This document shows positions 12,068 to 23,200 of a stretch of 64,000 bases of DNA, in pieces (position 1 is the first letter of the stretch; every line of letters starts with the position of its first letter). The stretch comes from Plutella xylostella (taxonomy: Eukaryota; Arthropoda; Insecta; Lepidoptera; Plutellidae). Below the pieces are notes generated by a model. The model saw only the letters and a list, made by a program, of their open reading frames with translations. It searched no databases and had not been told where the DNA came from. Location: NCBI RefSeq assembly GCF_932276165.1, contig NC_064002.1, forward strand, positions 310,001 through 374,000, given 5' to 3'. The position numbers and the translations under genes are program-made.

Positions 12068-13042
12068 TGATAACATTAAAGTCCTTCCAGCTTCTAAGGC
12101 AATTAAAAAAGGAAAGAGTATTTTTTTCAAGTTCTAAGAGCCACTGCTGTATTTTCGAAATATGGCTGGTTAAAACTTTAACAAATTACGTAATTTTCCA
12201 TTAAGTTACTTAAATTTTAGGTTGCCGAAAATATTATTTGTGCAGATAAACACTATTTTATGTAGTTGGAACAAATTTGTCCTTTAAGTTCCTGAAATAC
12301 GGATATTTCATTCTCCAGAGGTTCTCAAGTGTGATTTCATTAGTTATACTAACAATAAAGATATATCCAGTAATTTTTTTGACTAACTTGAAACCATAAT
12401 GATTTATAAGTAAGTTACTAAATTATTATTTTTAAATAAAACTGTTTTATTCCAAAACGCTGCCGCATATTTAATAGAATAACAACTATGTCACATCGTT
12501 TACCACTCTGTAACGATTGGTGTCTCCTGGTAGTCAACTTATTTTTGGTCGTTTATATGTTCTGTTATAAATAGTGCAACTTTGGAAAAATCATATTAAA
12601 TTTAGTCATTGATGTTAACGTCTATGCTGTTAATTTTTGACTGTAATTAGTAGCGAAAAAATATTTATAGCAAAAACAAGCTTCATTTTAGCTGAAATTG
12701 TGACAGAGTGGTAATAACTACTTAATAAATATTTTGTTATTACTAAAAATCCATTCCTTCATATGTTTTCTAAAATGGTATTTTGTTTATTAACGTATCA
12801 AAAAAGTTTCATTTTAATCGACGAAGACTATTTCGATAAAAAAAAATAAAAGATTCTGTGACGAAGGTGTAATTTTCTTTGCCTTATCCACGTATTATGT
12901 ACTGAAAATCTTGAAAAAATACTTAAACTTCGCGGCCAACCACCTTTTTCGATAGAATAGAAATGTAGCTATCATAAAAATTATTAGAGTTCACCAAAAA
13001 GCTAAAGTAATTTTTTTCAAATTCGGGATAATTTTTTATCCA

Positions 13043-13070
13043 TTATGTAGGTTAAAAAGAAGAACTGCCC
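13043..13070 (-). repeat. Right terminal inverted repeat
   Basis: 28 bases identical, as inverse complement, to the left end, followed directly by AAAC. Confidence 0.9.
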
Positions 13071-13209
13071 AAACATCATAGTGACTGAAATTTGTTTATA
13101 AAAGAACTAGGTAGGTACAACAAATATATAGCTAAAGAAGCTGTAAGCTTTTGCAAATAAATAGTTCCAACTTTTTAAGTGTGTCTTTCCATTGATTTGT
13201 ATATTATCC

Positions 13210-13297
13210 TGCGGGTTGATTGGCAGAAAGTGCTTTTTGCATTAAGTCCACCCTTTGTACTTTTATTTGTAATATTTGTACAATAAAGAATTAAATA
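13210..13297 (+). mobile_element. LINE/SINE 3' end with AATAAA signal
   Basis: Reads TTGATTGGCAGAAAGTGCTT, then TGCATTAAGTCCACCCTTTG, then a T-rich stretch and ACAATAAAGAATTAAATA. The same tail occurs inverted at 54819-54903 and as a fragment at 26886-26930. The arrangement (conserved GCATTAAGTCC block, then TTGTACAATAAAG with a poly-A signal) is that of a common lepidopteran retroposon 3' end. The rest of the element is absent (5' truncation). Confidence 0.65.
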
Positions 13298-14322
13298 GAA
13301 AATGATTATTTTGCTTTGCGACAATGGAGTTACAGGTGATATTGGGATTATTATAAGTAATTGAAATGCTAGGTTTGCCGTAGTTTTTCAATCTGATAGT
13401 TTTCATTTCTCATCAGCATCACCAGCTTTCTACTTTGGTTGGGCTCAACTTTAAAACTTTCTTGTCGAAAAATTTATATAAATTTTGTAAATAAAATGTA
13501 TTTTTTTATGAGTTGTCACGGTGCCGCCCTCCCCACATGGTTCCTCGCGCACACCGACATGTGGTCACTCTCATAAATAGCTAATGGCTTCAATAAAACT
13601 ATAAATATGGAAACATGCTCCCCTGGTAGGAAATGAGATGCCGTATCATCGCCTGGTACCCTGGTAGGGTAAATTTGCTAATAATCGGAACGACACTTAT
13701 TGGGACAATACCGTTGTAATGGTCCTGTATGGAATTGAAGATTGGCTCGTGTAGCAAAATAAGAAAAGAAAGCAAAACTTTATCACATTAAAAATATTGA
13801 TGACATAAGCATTAGCGTGAATGTACCTAAATATCACACTTGGCTTCGAGACGAAATCGTTGTTAAGACTGAATCTGAAGAAACTCAAAGACAGACACTA
13901 AATATTTTCTGTGTCCTCTTATGGATAACAAAAGTAACGTACTAGGTATCTACACTAATTTGATTAATGCTCTGATTTCTCTGATTTCCTTCCGTTTTTG
14001 AGCTAAGTTACCACAGATAGACAATTAGACACTCATTTGGCAGTTGTAATTCAAACGTCTCACTTATTGCACCTCTATTTTCCCTACAGTGGTTATAAAC
14101 CAGGCCCAATCCTGTCGCCAAGTGCAGACTTCATCAGAGTGCGCCCGCGGAGTTGGAATAAAATGCAACAAGCGCCCCCCGCGGCGCCTCGTCCCCGAGC
14201 TGTGCCTCGCAGGGCACACTATTAGTGCGCTTAATCTGAGCAGGGGCGTTTGATTGCTATTTCTTTTACTGCAGCATCTCTCTGTAGCTTTTCTAGCCGT
14301 TTGAAAAAAAACAGCTACGAAG
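13298..14322. other. Non-genic stretch
   Basis: No gene seen. The frame pair around 14037-14357, open on both strands in a GC-rich patch (14120-14220), looks like composition, not coding. Confidence 0.45.
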
Positions 14323-14486
14323 TGCTGGAAGGAGAAGGAAGTCGCGCTCCGAAACATCAGGGAATGGACAGGAACTGCCAGTGTTGAAGACCTATTTCAC
14401 TTGGCAACAAAAGGAAAATAGTATGCGGAGCTGACTGCCAACCTCCAATAGTGGAGAGGCACTTTAAGAAGAAGAAGAAGAAGCTA
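14323..14486 (+). mobile_element. LINE 3' remnant with C-terminal codons and (GAA)n tail
   Basis: An open stretch reads ALRNIREWTGTASVEDLFHL, then a TAG (14419-14421) replaces a codon, and the same frame goes on with YAELTANLQ and a stop, then WRGT and an (AAG)n run at about 14467-14485. I recognise the REWTG...LFHLA...LTANLQ pattern as the C-terminus of a non-LTR retrotransposon polyprotein common in moths. Its short 3' end finishes in an (AAG)n repeat. The internal stop and the missing upstream part mark it as dead and 5'-truncated. Confidence 0.55.
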
Positions 14487-15782
14487 CGAAGTTTTCCTAA
14501 AGTACAAGTCGTGCTTGGAGCTCACATTGTAAAAAGTTAGTTCTAAGACTGAAACGCGACTGTTCTAAAAAGCCTGAGACAAGAAAATGTTTGACCATGT
14601 TCAGACGTTCAGAGTAAGTGTAGTAGTGGTAATTATCCGTTACAGCGATACGTTACCATGTAGTGTGACATTGTACCTATTTATCCATAAAAAGTACATA
14701 AAATACACATGAGTCATAGGCATGTTTATTTTTACTTTATTGTAGTCACGAATTGACGAATATATATTATGTAGTATTGATTATAAATCTTATTTACAAG
14801 TCATATCCATATTGACTCACCAGAACAATAATATAACTGAACTATAACTTGTACAAATTTACCTACATAGGTACATTAAATGTATTTAACTGATAAATTA
14901 ACTTCAACCCAAGTTGCAATTCAGAATCATTCGTATTCAGTATCTTGTTATTGTGATTAAACTCACAAGTGTTAAAAATGTCAACGCTACAAGCTCGACA
15001 TACGGGTAAGAAATTAGCTGTGTGTCAAAAACTCCACCCCATGGCAAAGGGTTGTGCACTCGAGGGCACATTAATCTCGGACCATAAACCAAAATTAAAA
15101 CTTTCCGATACATTGCCTCCTCACAACGAGAGCCAGACATTTCTGACTAAATACTCCATATTAAGGTGTCGTTAGTCAAATGTACACGATTCTCCAACTA
15201 TAAGTGGTAACGGTATGAAATAGCTAACGAATATGAGATCTTATGTCTTATAACAGAGAGCTCATTACGGAGGGACTAAAATGTGATTTAGTGCGTTCGG
15301 GTTCCGGAGGAGAAACGATAAAAAAATCTTCATGAATGGGGTTGGCGTGTGACAGTTTTGTTCTACTTTCATAAATTATTTCGGCGATGCCGCGAATTGT
15401 TTTACGAGCATTTCTCATATTCTTATTACTTTGTCATTGGTATATTATTTATACTTTCTAACCTATCTCTTTTCCTTCTTCTACATAATAATGTAGAGCT
15501 TTTTATTTTTATATTGCAGTTATTTATTCAATATAATATTATTATAACTAAATATACTTTTTGCGGTATCTTTTAAATTTTCATTGCAGTTATTTACATT
15601 TTCATACTGCTAGAATTTTTTCTAAGTCGTCCTTTATAATTTAAACCAAATATAATTTTTAGCGTGTTGTTTTTTTAAAAAGTACTTAGTCCTCTGTTTT
15701 ACGAGGCTCTTAAAAAGCCATTATTTTTGCCGTCGTCATAGTACGGAGTATTATTTTTTATTGTATCTTTCTCTCCCTTGCA
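14487..15782. other. Non-genic stretch
   Basis: No defensible gene. Both-strand short frames at 14937-15175 and a hydrophobic plus-strand frame at 15349-15576 are AT-driven. The word TTGCAGTTATTTA occurs twice, near 15518 and 15585. Confidence 0.45.
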
Positions 15783-16031
15783 TCATTCATATAATAGTTG
15801 GTCGTCATCAAAAGGGACGTTTAACAAATGATACGACGCACTTCTATTGTTGAATCTTTTGTTATATTGCTGGTGAACTTCTTTAGCATCAACAGAATGG
15901 TCTTTACCATTCGCGGCATCGGTTGAAAGTTGAACCTTATTGTTTGTATCGTTAGCTACATTTTGTAGTTTTATAGTATTTGTGGATGCATCGTTTTTAT
16001 CGTCGGGTGGGTTTCGTGTATGGCTAATAAG
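15783..16031 (-). pseudogene. Unidentified coding-like frame, part 2
   Basis: An 82-codon open frame on the minus strand without a start codon, bounded by TGA on both sides. It is hydrophilic and rich in Asn, Asp and Lys, with stretches such as AKEVHQQYNKRFNNRS. After the TGA the same frame stays open for about 27 more codons (to 15699). It follows, with frame changes, the frame at 16214-16420. I do not recognise the product. It may be a decayed captured or mobile-element gene. A frame of this length can also arise by chance in AT-rich DNA, so confidence is low. Confidence 0.25.
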
Positions 16032-16213
16032 TCACATGTGTATAATTATTATTTTATTGCTCGGGTTTGCGAGTCATGAGCGTGTATGTGAGCATGTTTG
16101 GGCGCAGCATCCTCGGCTTTCTGTTCGTTTTTGCATTTCATCACTTCGTCATTGTTTTGCCGGAGCGTAGGACGTGTTATTGTTTACGTTTTATTTATTT
16201 CGATCCATATCTT

Positions 16214-16420
16214 TTATGTCTTCGAATAAATCTCTTTTGGTTGTAAAACATTTCTGATGTAGCGATTGAGTGCTATACGATAGAAATTGAATGGAGGTTT
16301 ATTCTCCAAGTATATCCTGCCTGAGACTTCCTTAACATCGAACCCTATATTTTTAGCAAAGTTATCTAGACCATCAGAGATCCCATCTGAACAGTACAGA
16401 ATTACAGATCTACTCGTACA
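16214..16420 (-). pseudogene. Unidentified coding-like frame, part 1
   Basis: A 68-codon open frame on the minus strand, TAA to TAA, with no ATG. Its composition is balanced and protein-like, e.g. FDVKEVSGRIYLENKPPF followed by NFYRIALNRYI. Near its end an overlapping frame (to about 16191) also reads protein-like, KRDLFEDIKDMDRNK, as a frameshift would produce. Another frame (16049-16183) continues the same character. Together 15.7-16.4 kb looks like a gene broken by several frameshifts and stops. Family unknown; a mobile-element protein or an old viral insertion are both possible. No joined reading is offered. Confidence 0.3.
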
Positions 16421-16482
16421 TTAATGTGAAACAATATTTCTCTGTCATTGCGCTGTTTTACGATTACGAGAACAGTAGCGTT

Positions 16483-16645
16483 TTGTTTTCGCGCCTCAAT
16501 CGCCATCTCATTTTATCGATAGCGATCGCCACGTGGCCCATTGTGCCCGGCTCCCAGGACCACGCGGCCCACGGGCCAGGACCACGGTCCACGGCTCGAC
16601 ACGTGTGCTTCATTATTTTCGCGCCTAAATGTTCCGCCATTGCTT
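16483..16645. promoter_or_regulatory. Promoter-like cluster: two E2F sites, DRE, two E-boxes
   Basis: Two identical TTTTCGCGCC words, the E2F-type site, stand 130 bases apart (16486-16495 and 16616-16625). Between them are TATCGATA (16514-16521, the DREF core), CACGTG at about 16531, CACGTG inside GACACGTGTG at about 16599, and CpG-rich sequence with GGCCCA repeats. In insects DRE plus E2F plus CACGTG typifies promoters of growth and replication genes. No clear exon follows on either side, so it may drive an unannotated RNA or be an enhancer. Confidence 0.4.
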
Positions 16646-18120
16646 TGTCACGAGATTAGGCGTGAGCTGGGGTGCGACTGGTTGAATGCCGGTTGTTTTG
16701 GCTTTCGTTTCTAGTTTTGGTTTAATTAGTGGACTCTTTTTATCTGTTGAGATTCTCACGCAGGGTGTTATGGCGGTACGTGTCTGGAAATATTTTAAAT
16801 TTAGCAATCCTCCCACTGGTATTAAGAATGGAATAATTTAATAATGCTTCTACAAACTTTATATTTATAGTCCATAGTTTATATTGTAGTGCAGCTCATT
16901 GCTGTTGGGCTGATTAGATGTGGGAAACTCTGTTAATTACTTAGGTATATCTTGTTTATGAAATTGTTCTTCAGCCACTGAGAGACACAGCATCACACGC
17001 CCGGCCCGCAACAATAGCACCAGCGCATATCATGGCTGGTTTGTTTTATTCCGCGTTTTGGCCCCCAGTTAATGTGCCCTATACAAAAATATTGAAACAG
17101 AGCCAGACGGCACGTTGCCGGTGGGCGGAGCGCCTTATTTATTATTTTTGTCACCATTGTACTGACGGATTAGAGCTACTATTTAGATGGAATTGGGGAT
17201 AACTGGCTAATCCCACATTTGCTTCTTTGTGGTCTTTCCGGATCGATTTTTCGCATTGTGCAGCGAGCGCGGACATGGGGGTTGTATAGTTGCAGTTTTA
17301 CTGTTTAATATTTTTGTAGCTTTGCATGTACCAGTGTACCTACATTATTTTAAAATAATACCGAAGAAAGTGATGGTGATTACTTCGTATTAGATTTTAT
17401 ATACGGTATTTGGTATGAAAGTAATTTAGTCAATTCGATAGATTAGATGGCGCGACCATAATATGTTGGTACCTATGTCCAGAGGATAGCCATGGATAGA
17501 TCATAGTTATAATAGAATAATATACTTCTTTATATTGATTTTTCAGAACACATAATATCATTTTATGCTTTCGAAATTACTCAATAGGCGCTTCTCTACT
17601 CAATAGGTCTTATCGCTAAAAGCGATCTCCTTGTTGTCTGGAATATCACATTAAAACCCAAATCATTTCACATCACAGTCCTAAGACTCCTAAGCACTTC
17701 AAAATGGCCGCCAAGATGATTCAAACTACAATAATGAGTCGGTTCTCAATTAGCCACACTACCCCCAAACTGCCGGGTCGCGAGGACCAATTGAATTATC
17801 TGATATCTTACAAGTTCGCTTCACTCGATCGAGATATGAATTTGTAATTGGGTCGGATAGAGCTCTCGGTCTGGACCGTAGGTGCATGGAAGTCGGATTG
17901 CTTACAGAGAGACTATTGGGTAGGTAGTTAAGGGTACTATTGGTATCCTGAAATTCAATCAAGATCATTTTCTCATTATAACAAAAAGATCTGTTTACAT
18001 AGATAATAATATGTGTAACATACAATGTATGTACACCAACATAAGTATAATATATGTTTTAGTAATGTACTAAACTATGAGTTTAATACATCATAAAATT
18101 ACTCTTGGTCAACTTACTTG
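16646..18120. other. Non-genic stretch
   Basis: No gene. One CTCF-like word is listed separately at 17453. The 88-codon minus-strand frame at 17759-18025 has no recognisable domain. Confidence 0.45.
17453..17466 (+). promoter_or_regulatory. CTCF-like site
   Basis: TTAGATGGCGCGAC matches the AGATGGCGC core that insect and vertebrate CTCF share. Single site, so function is uncertain. Confidence 0.3.
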
Positions 18121-18123
18121 GAG

Positions 18124-18312
18124 AAAGAAAACATTTATTCAACACAGTGACATCACCATCAGAAGACTACTAGAGCCCGCGTCGTTATATGATTACGAGA
18201 CACATAGTATCAATATAAATACTTAAAAACAGTAGAAAATAAATATAAACAGGTAATAATGATGGCGTTGCTGTCCAGAGCGTCAAAATAGAACCAACTC
18301 AGTATCCACTAC
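18124..18312. repeat. GAAA-linked interspersed repeat, copy 1
   Basis: Starts AAAGAAAACATTTATTCAAC and contains, at 18267-18288, a 22-base stretch identical to 33046-33067 (core TGCTGTCCAGAGCGTCAAAA), followed by ACCAACTCAG against ACCAGCTCAG. The same order of blocks is seen in the copy at 32891-33125. A lepidopteran Helitron-like family associated with (GAAA)n microsatellites has been described, and this may be it. That identification is from memory. Confidence 0.55.
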
Positions 18313-20226
18313 GCACACAGTAGATGCAGATTTTCCATAAACTCAAACCTTTGATGATCTTCACTGAACATCAACCTTGCACTACAAACTCAACCATAGA
18401 AGCTGCATTCAAAACACAAAGTTTCCGCATAGCATCAGTATCCAGAAAAATCATTACAAGTGCGGGATTGTTTTGAAAAAGACTCCCTTCCAGGGCCGTG
18501 CTGGGCAGCAATCAATACAGGGCCGCACTCGCGCGGAATACTAAACAGGTGCCCCCCGACGTCACGTCCTGCCGGCTCTTATGAAATTGGAGCGTTTTAT
18601 TTTTCAGGGTAGTTTTTATATTTCTGTTCGGCCAGTGTTTTGGTTTGTCGTACTTTCGGGAGTGCGGGCTGACTAATTGTTGCTGATTGAGGTTTCGTAT
18701 GGACTGTAGGTTTTGATTTTTATACGGGGATGGTTTTTTTCAGTATGTAGGTCATTGTAGGTTTATGCCAAATCGATATCGGTAGTCGACCGGATGGATA
18801 AATAAATTAGTAATATTTTCAGAGATATAAAGTAGTTGCTATAGAAATTAGTTACTTTGTAAAACATTAACATGTATTATGGCGAGGTGGGATGCGCTGA
18901 GGTTGCTCCATTATTGTTTTTTTAGCATTTAAAGTCTCATATCAATCTAAAGTAATCAATATAAAGTACTTTCAAACAAAGACGGGTCCCAAACTTGATA
19001 GTGGCAACTCGATCCTTGGAGCAGCAAAATTGAAACGCCTTTATTAAACAGAGATCCGAGCCCGTTCCCAACACAAACATCGGCGCAAACACCGAGCCAC
19101 TTGTCTCGGAAGCCAATCCAATCATCTCAAACAGTAACTATCAGAGATAACAATACTCGAACAACCCTTGAGAATACGGCCAAATCAACTTAACATTTCA
19201 TTGTGGAAATGCCCTTGTTGACTTTTGACGTTCTCTGTTGCCAGTGTTATCTTAGTTTACTTAATCAGCAGTGGAACGCAGCGGCCGCGGTCTCGTGGGG
19301 GCCCTTACGCCAGCTCTGGAGGGGGCAAAAGGGGTTTTCCTTACGAAAATATTCCTTATCTTTTTAATTATGAGCGTGGCCGTTACGCCGGATCATCTGT
19401 TTTAATTTTCCGTGTGTCCGTGGGGAGGTGTGTAATAAATTTGATTTTGTAGGTGATATGTGTGTTCGGCGCAGAGCGTTGCCCGTCTGTGTTTGTTTCA
19501 TGAACTTTGTGGTAAATTGCATGTTTACTGTTTATATTTATGAGTAATATATTCAGAATATAATAATTATCTGTCGTTGCAAGTATTTCTTGATTATGTA
19601 GGTATTTTATATCGTATAATAATTGCATGGTATAAATGTCTTATTTATGTGGTGTTCAATATAGTATTTATTTATTTATTTCAATAACTTCGTCTACCCT
19701 TACAGCTAAGCCAATACGATAGACAAGTTTACCATAAAAATATAACACTAATATAACAGTAATACTCTCTACTCTATTTTACATATCTGGCATCTATAGT
19801 TCCAACGGGAATACCTTTTAAAACAAATCGAAGCTGTCGCAAAAGCTAATATAAAACAAGTAAAATTTTACACTTTACTCGAAGCAGGTACTTGCCATGA
19901 TAAAAATATAAAACAGCTGATGATTCCCGTTAACAATTCCATTACAGCCGCAACAAGATTCATTGCCAATATAAAAATACAAAATGTCCACATAAAAGTA
20001 TCCTTTTACTCGGCGTCAAGCGCAAACCCTCAAATCTGGTGTCAGGCTACATCCCATCTGTCATTTCGCGCGCCAACATAAAAACTTAATAAACGATCCG
20101 TCACCATAAAATGAGCATTAAAAATCCGACGGACGCTTTTAAAAATGCATCAAGAAATGAAATCGGTAGTTAATTACCAAGAGACTTGGTGGATCAAGTT
20201 TCTCTGGGGTGAGTCGCGGCGGGCGC
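18313..20226. other. Non-genic stretch
   Basis: No gene seen. Between 19728 and 20110 the word ATAAAA recurs about six times, twice as CCATAAAA, which resembles Caudal/Abd-B-type sites. A CpG-rich patch with GCGGCCGC lies near 19275. Confidence 0.4.
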
Positions 20227-20239
20227 GGGGGGGGGGGGG
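20227..20239 (+). repeat. Run of 13 G
   Basis: An uninterrupted G13 run within GGCGGGCGC context. Single-base runs of this length are prone to length change and sequencing error. Confidence 0.85.
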
Positions 20240-23200
20240 AGGACGAACTCTGCCACATTTTCATTGGCTAGAAACTGTCTTTGATGTTCTGCCCAGTACT
20301 GTAGAGTAGGTAGGTACCTCAGTGATTTCTATAAATTTGTGGAAAGTATCGTAGACATTTCGAAGCGTCTCAAAACATTCTGTGAAAATCCTCTGTGATG
20401 AAAACTGCCTTGCCAAAAGAAAACAAACGGTAGATCAAAATATTTAATTACCGCCGTCACCGACAGCTTTGTCTCCAGTATGTTAACCCCTAAACACTTC
20501 AACTTCGATATATATGCAAATGTTTACTAAAGCAAAACACATAACAGGTAGGCATGTACCCGCGCGGGTCTGTTCACGAATGAACGGTTGAGTGACTTCT
20601 AACGAATCATTCGGCCCCCTCCCCGCTGTTTATCCGTCTACCACCTACCTACGTATCTACTGTCACCGCCAGCGATGGGTAGCTCAGAGAGACCATTGCT
20701 AAAACTTCATAATACACACAAGCCAATTTGTGGATTTTTAAAACTAAAATGTCTTTAAATATTAATGGAAACTTTATTGGAAAAGTACTACTTATGTAAT
20801 TAACTTTAATGCATCCATCTGCTCTGTATGTTTCCTTAACAATAAATAAATAAAATAAAAATAAAGCCTTTTGATCAAAGGTGCTCTTTGCTCAAGTTAC
20901 CTGAAGGTATCGTGATAGAGATTATAATGATAGGCAGGTTTAAAAACTATTTCGATTATGTAGGTTTGTCAATAGGTACATAGATAATGTAGTGAATTCC
21001 TTTCATGAATTACAGTCGTTGTGCATTATTCTATCACTGGTTTCCACTACCCTAAAAAGTGTTCTCTCTAAGATATTCATGTTCGCCTCCAACTGTTCTA
21101 CCTAAGCAGATATTACACAGTTTGATACGATGGCTATTTACCTACGACCTATGCACGGCTTCCAATTTGGGATTTCCACGTCGGTTCAGCGAGCCCCCGC
21201 GAGGGTCGCTCCTCACTGTTAATTGCGTCTTGTCAATGTATGCAGTTATGAATTGAGTCAAGTTTTCTCTATTTGCGAAGGGTTGCGAATTTGAATATTT
21301 TACGTTCTTTGATTTATGTTTGATTGTCTTTGAAAAGGTTTGTGGTTTTGTTAGGTGACGAAATTGAATTTCGGATTTAAATCATTTGCAAGCTTTGCAA
21401 GCACCAATTTACTTGATAAAATATTAAGAAAATAAATCGTGGAAGCTTATATCTGGTACTATCTTTTTATAACGTTTAAGTATCTACAAAGTGCCTATTA
21501 ACGTTTATAAAGTACTTATACTAATTTATTCACAATCCACTATGAATCCATCACAGAAACCAGATCAAACAACGTGTTTACACTCCGTTCCGGGCCGACG
21601 CGCGTATAGAAAGAGCAAATCAAAATTTTTGCATCGCAAAAGACCAGTTTAAATAATATAAAAGAATAACACGCGGGGGTCCCGCGCTATGCGTAAAAAG
21701 TGTCCCGGAGCATCCCGAGGGCACTGACGGACCCGCAAGGGGTATAAAAAGGGAAATGCATCGATTACGAAATTTTGACTTTTATTTCTATCGTTTTTTT
21801 TTAGGAAAAACAAACCGTGTATTTTTTTATTCTCCTTATTTTTTTACTGAAAAAATAAACATTTCTTTTTAGTGTGTCAGTGCACCTACAATTTGCACAT
21901 CCAACGCCATCCAACCAAGTCCAATTACAACGTGAAACATAATCCTCTACAATCTACCAACTACATCTACATCCAACACCTAGAATATGGACCATTCAAA
22001 ATTTATTTAAGAGTAGGTAACACGTCGGTAATCATAATATATTCAACCCTCGATACTGCCGGGTACAGGGCACGGGGTACAGGGGTGGATATCGGCGTCA
22101 GATCAGGCCCACGGGACCTGCTGATTAAAAGCTTTCGAACACCGAAGGATGGATAGTTTGCATATCGCTGTGCTAGAGGGAGAGAATATGACTCAATCAT
22201 TTTTTCTACAGTTGAAGAAAAATACCTACATGTAAAGAAAGTGTTCTAGAACCTTTATTTAATATAACTTGATGATCTTAGATTTCATTCTCGTATAAAT
22301 ATCGAGGTAAATTTTCAGTTATATTTTAGTAAATTATTTGCCCCGTCCAGTTTTCTAGGCACTTAACATCAGAAAGTCATAACAGGGTAACTTTCATAGC
22401 ATCTAAGGTATAACTATACTAAAACCCTATTTACCCAGCATATGCAGCTCGCAGACGCAGGTACCAGGGGAGCAGTATCGAGGAGAAGTGTCCCTGGAGT
22501 TTTAATTTCTCAATTTGTTCTCGCCCCCCGAGACCGCGCTGCAAACTTCGTTTTAAAGCCGTGACGCGCCGACAGATGGACCCGAGCTTTATGTGTCTTT
22601 TAAAAAGTTGTTAAGACCAAATTACAGACCGATTACTTTGTATTTAGGGCCATTTCATAAAATAATTGATACTTGGCAAATAATCTATCATCTCACATTA
22701 TGTCTAGCTACTAGTAAAATACGAAATTTTACATCTAAGCTGAAAAAATATATGACAAGGGGGTGGCTGAAACATTGTGTCTGCGTCATGTCATTACTCA
22801 TCCACACCAGTGTCAGTGGCAGACCAAAAAACTACACTTCCTCAAAGAACAGCCCCGGCCCTCACGACGCCCATTCTTCGCAGACGCTCTTGAGATTCGC
22901 TCCGCTCGTAAACCACAGTTCGTTTAAAAAACTGGTTAGAAGTGGGTACTGCTTGTTACAACCAGTAGCGAACAGTAGCTGAAGTGAGCCGATTCGATTC
23001 GATTGTAAAAATCGATTGCTTCTGTTCTCGATGGATTGTTTTTTATGCGATGTTAATGTCGGCTATTCCTTCTTAAGTGCTGGTCGATGACCAAATCTTG
23101 CAAAAGTTTAAAATTTTTAGGCTGATTAGTGATGATTGATTTTTATGATGTTAAAGTTCAATATTAAATTGCATCTTTAAAAAAGAAGTACTTTTACATG

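Larger units (their letters stand above)
11247..13070. mobile_element. 1.8-kb DNA transposon with 28-bp TIRs and AAAC target duplication
   Basis: Perfect 28-bp terminal inverted repeats lie at 11247-11274 and 13043-13070, beginning GGGCAGTTCTTCTTTTTAAC. They are bounded on both sides by AAAC (11243-11246 and 13071-13074), a 4-bp target site duplication. The 1,824-bp interior is very AT-rich. It contains at least seven copies, in both orientations, of a 15-bp word close to GTGACAGAGTGGTAA (near 11422, 11443, 11627, 11809, 12499, 12700 and 12858). It also holds one decayed open frame. A 4-bp duplication with GGG-starting ends does not match Tc1/mariner (TA), piggyBac (TTAA), hAT (8 bp) or PIF/Harbinger (3 bp). 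Sola, Academ or Ginger-like groups have duplications of about this size, but I see no transposase core to decide. Probably non-autonomous and fairly young, given the identical ends. Confidence 0.85.

Noticed and set aside
22593..22982. Longest open frame (129 codons, plus strand)
   Set aside because: No domain, no splice or promoter context, mixed composition; this length is expected by chance in 64 kb searched in six frames.
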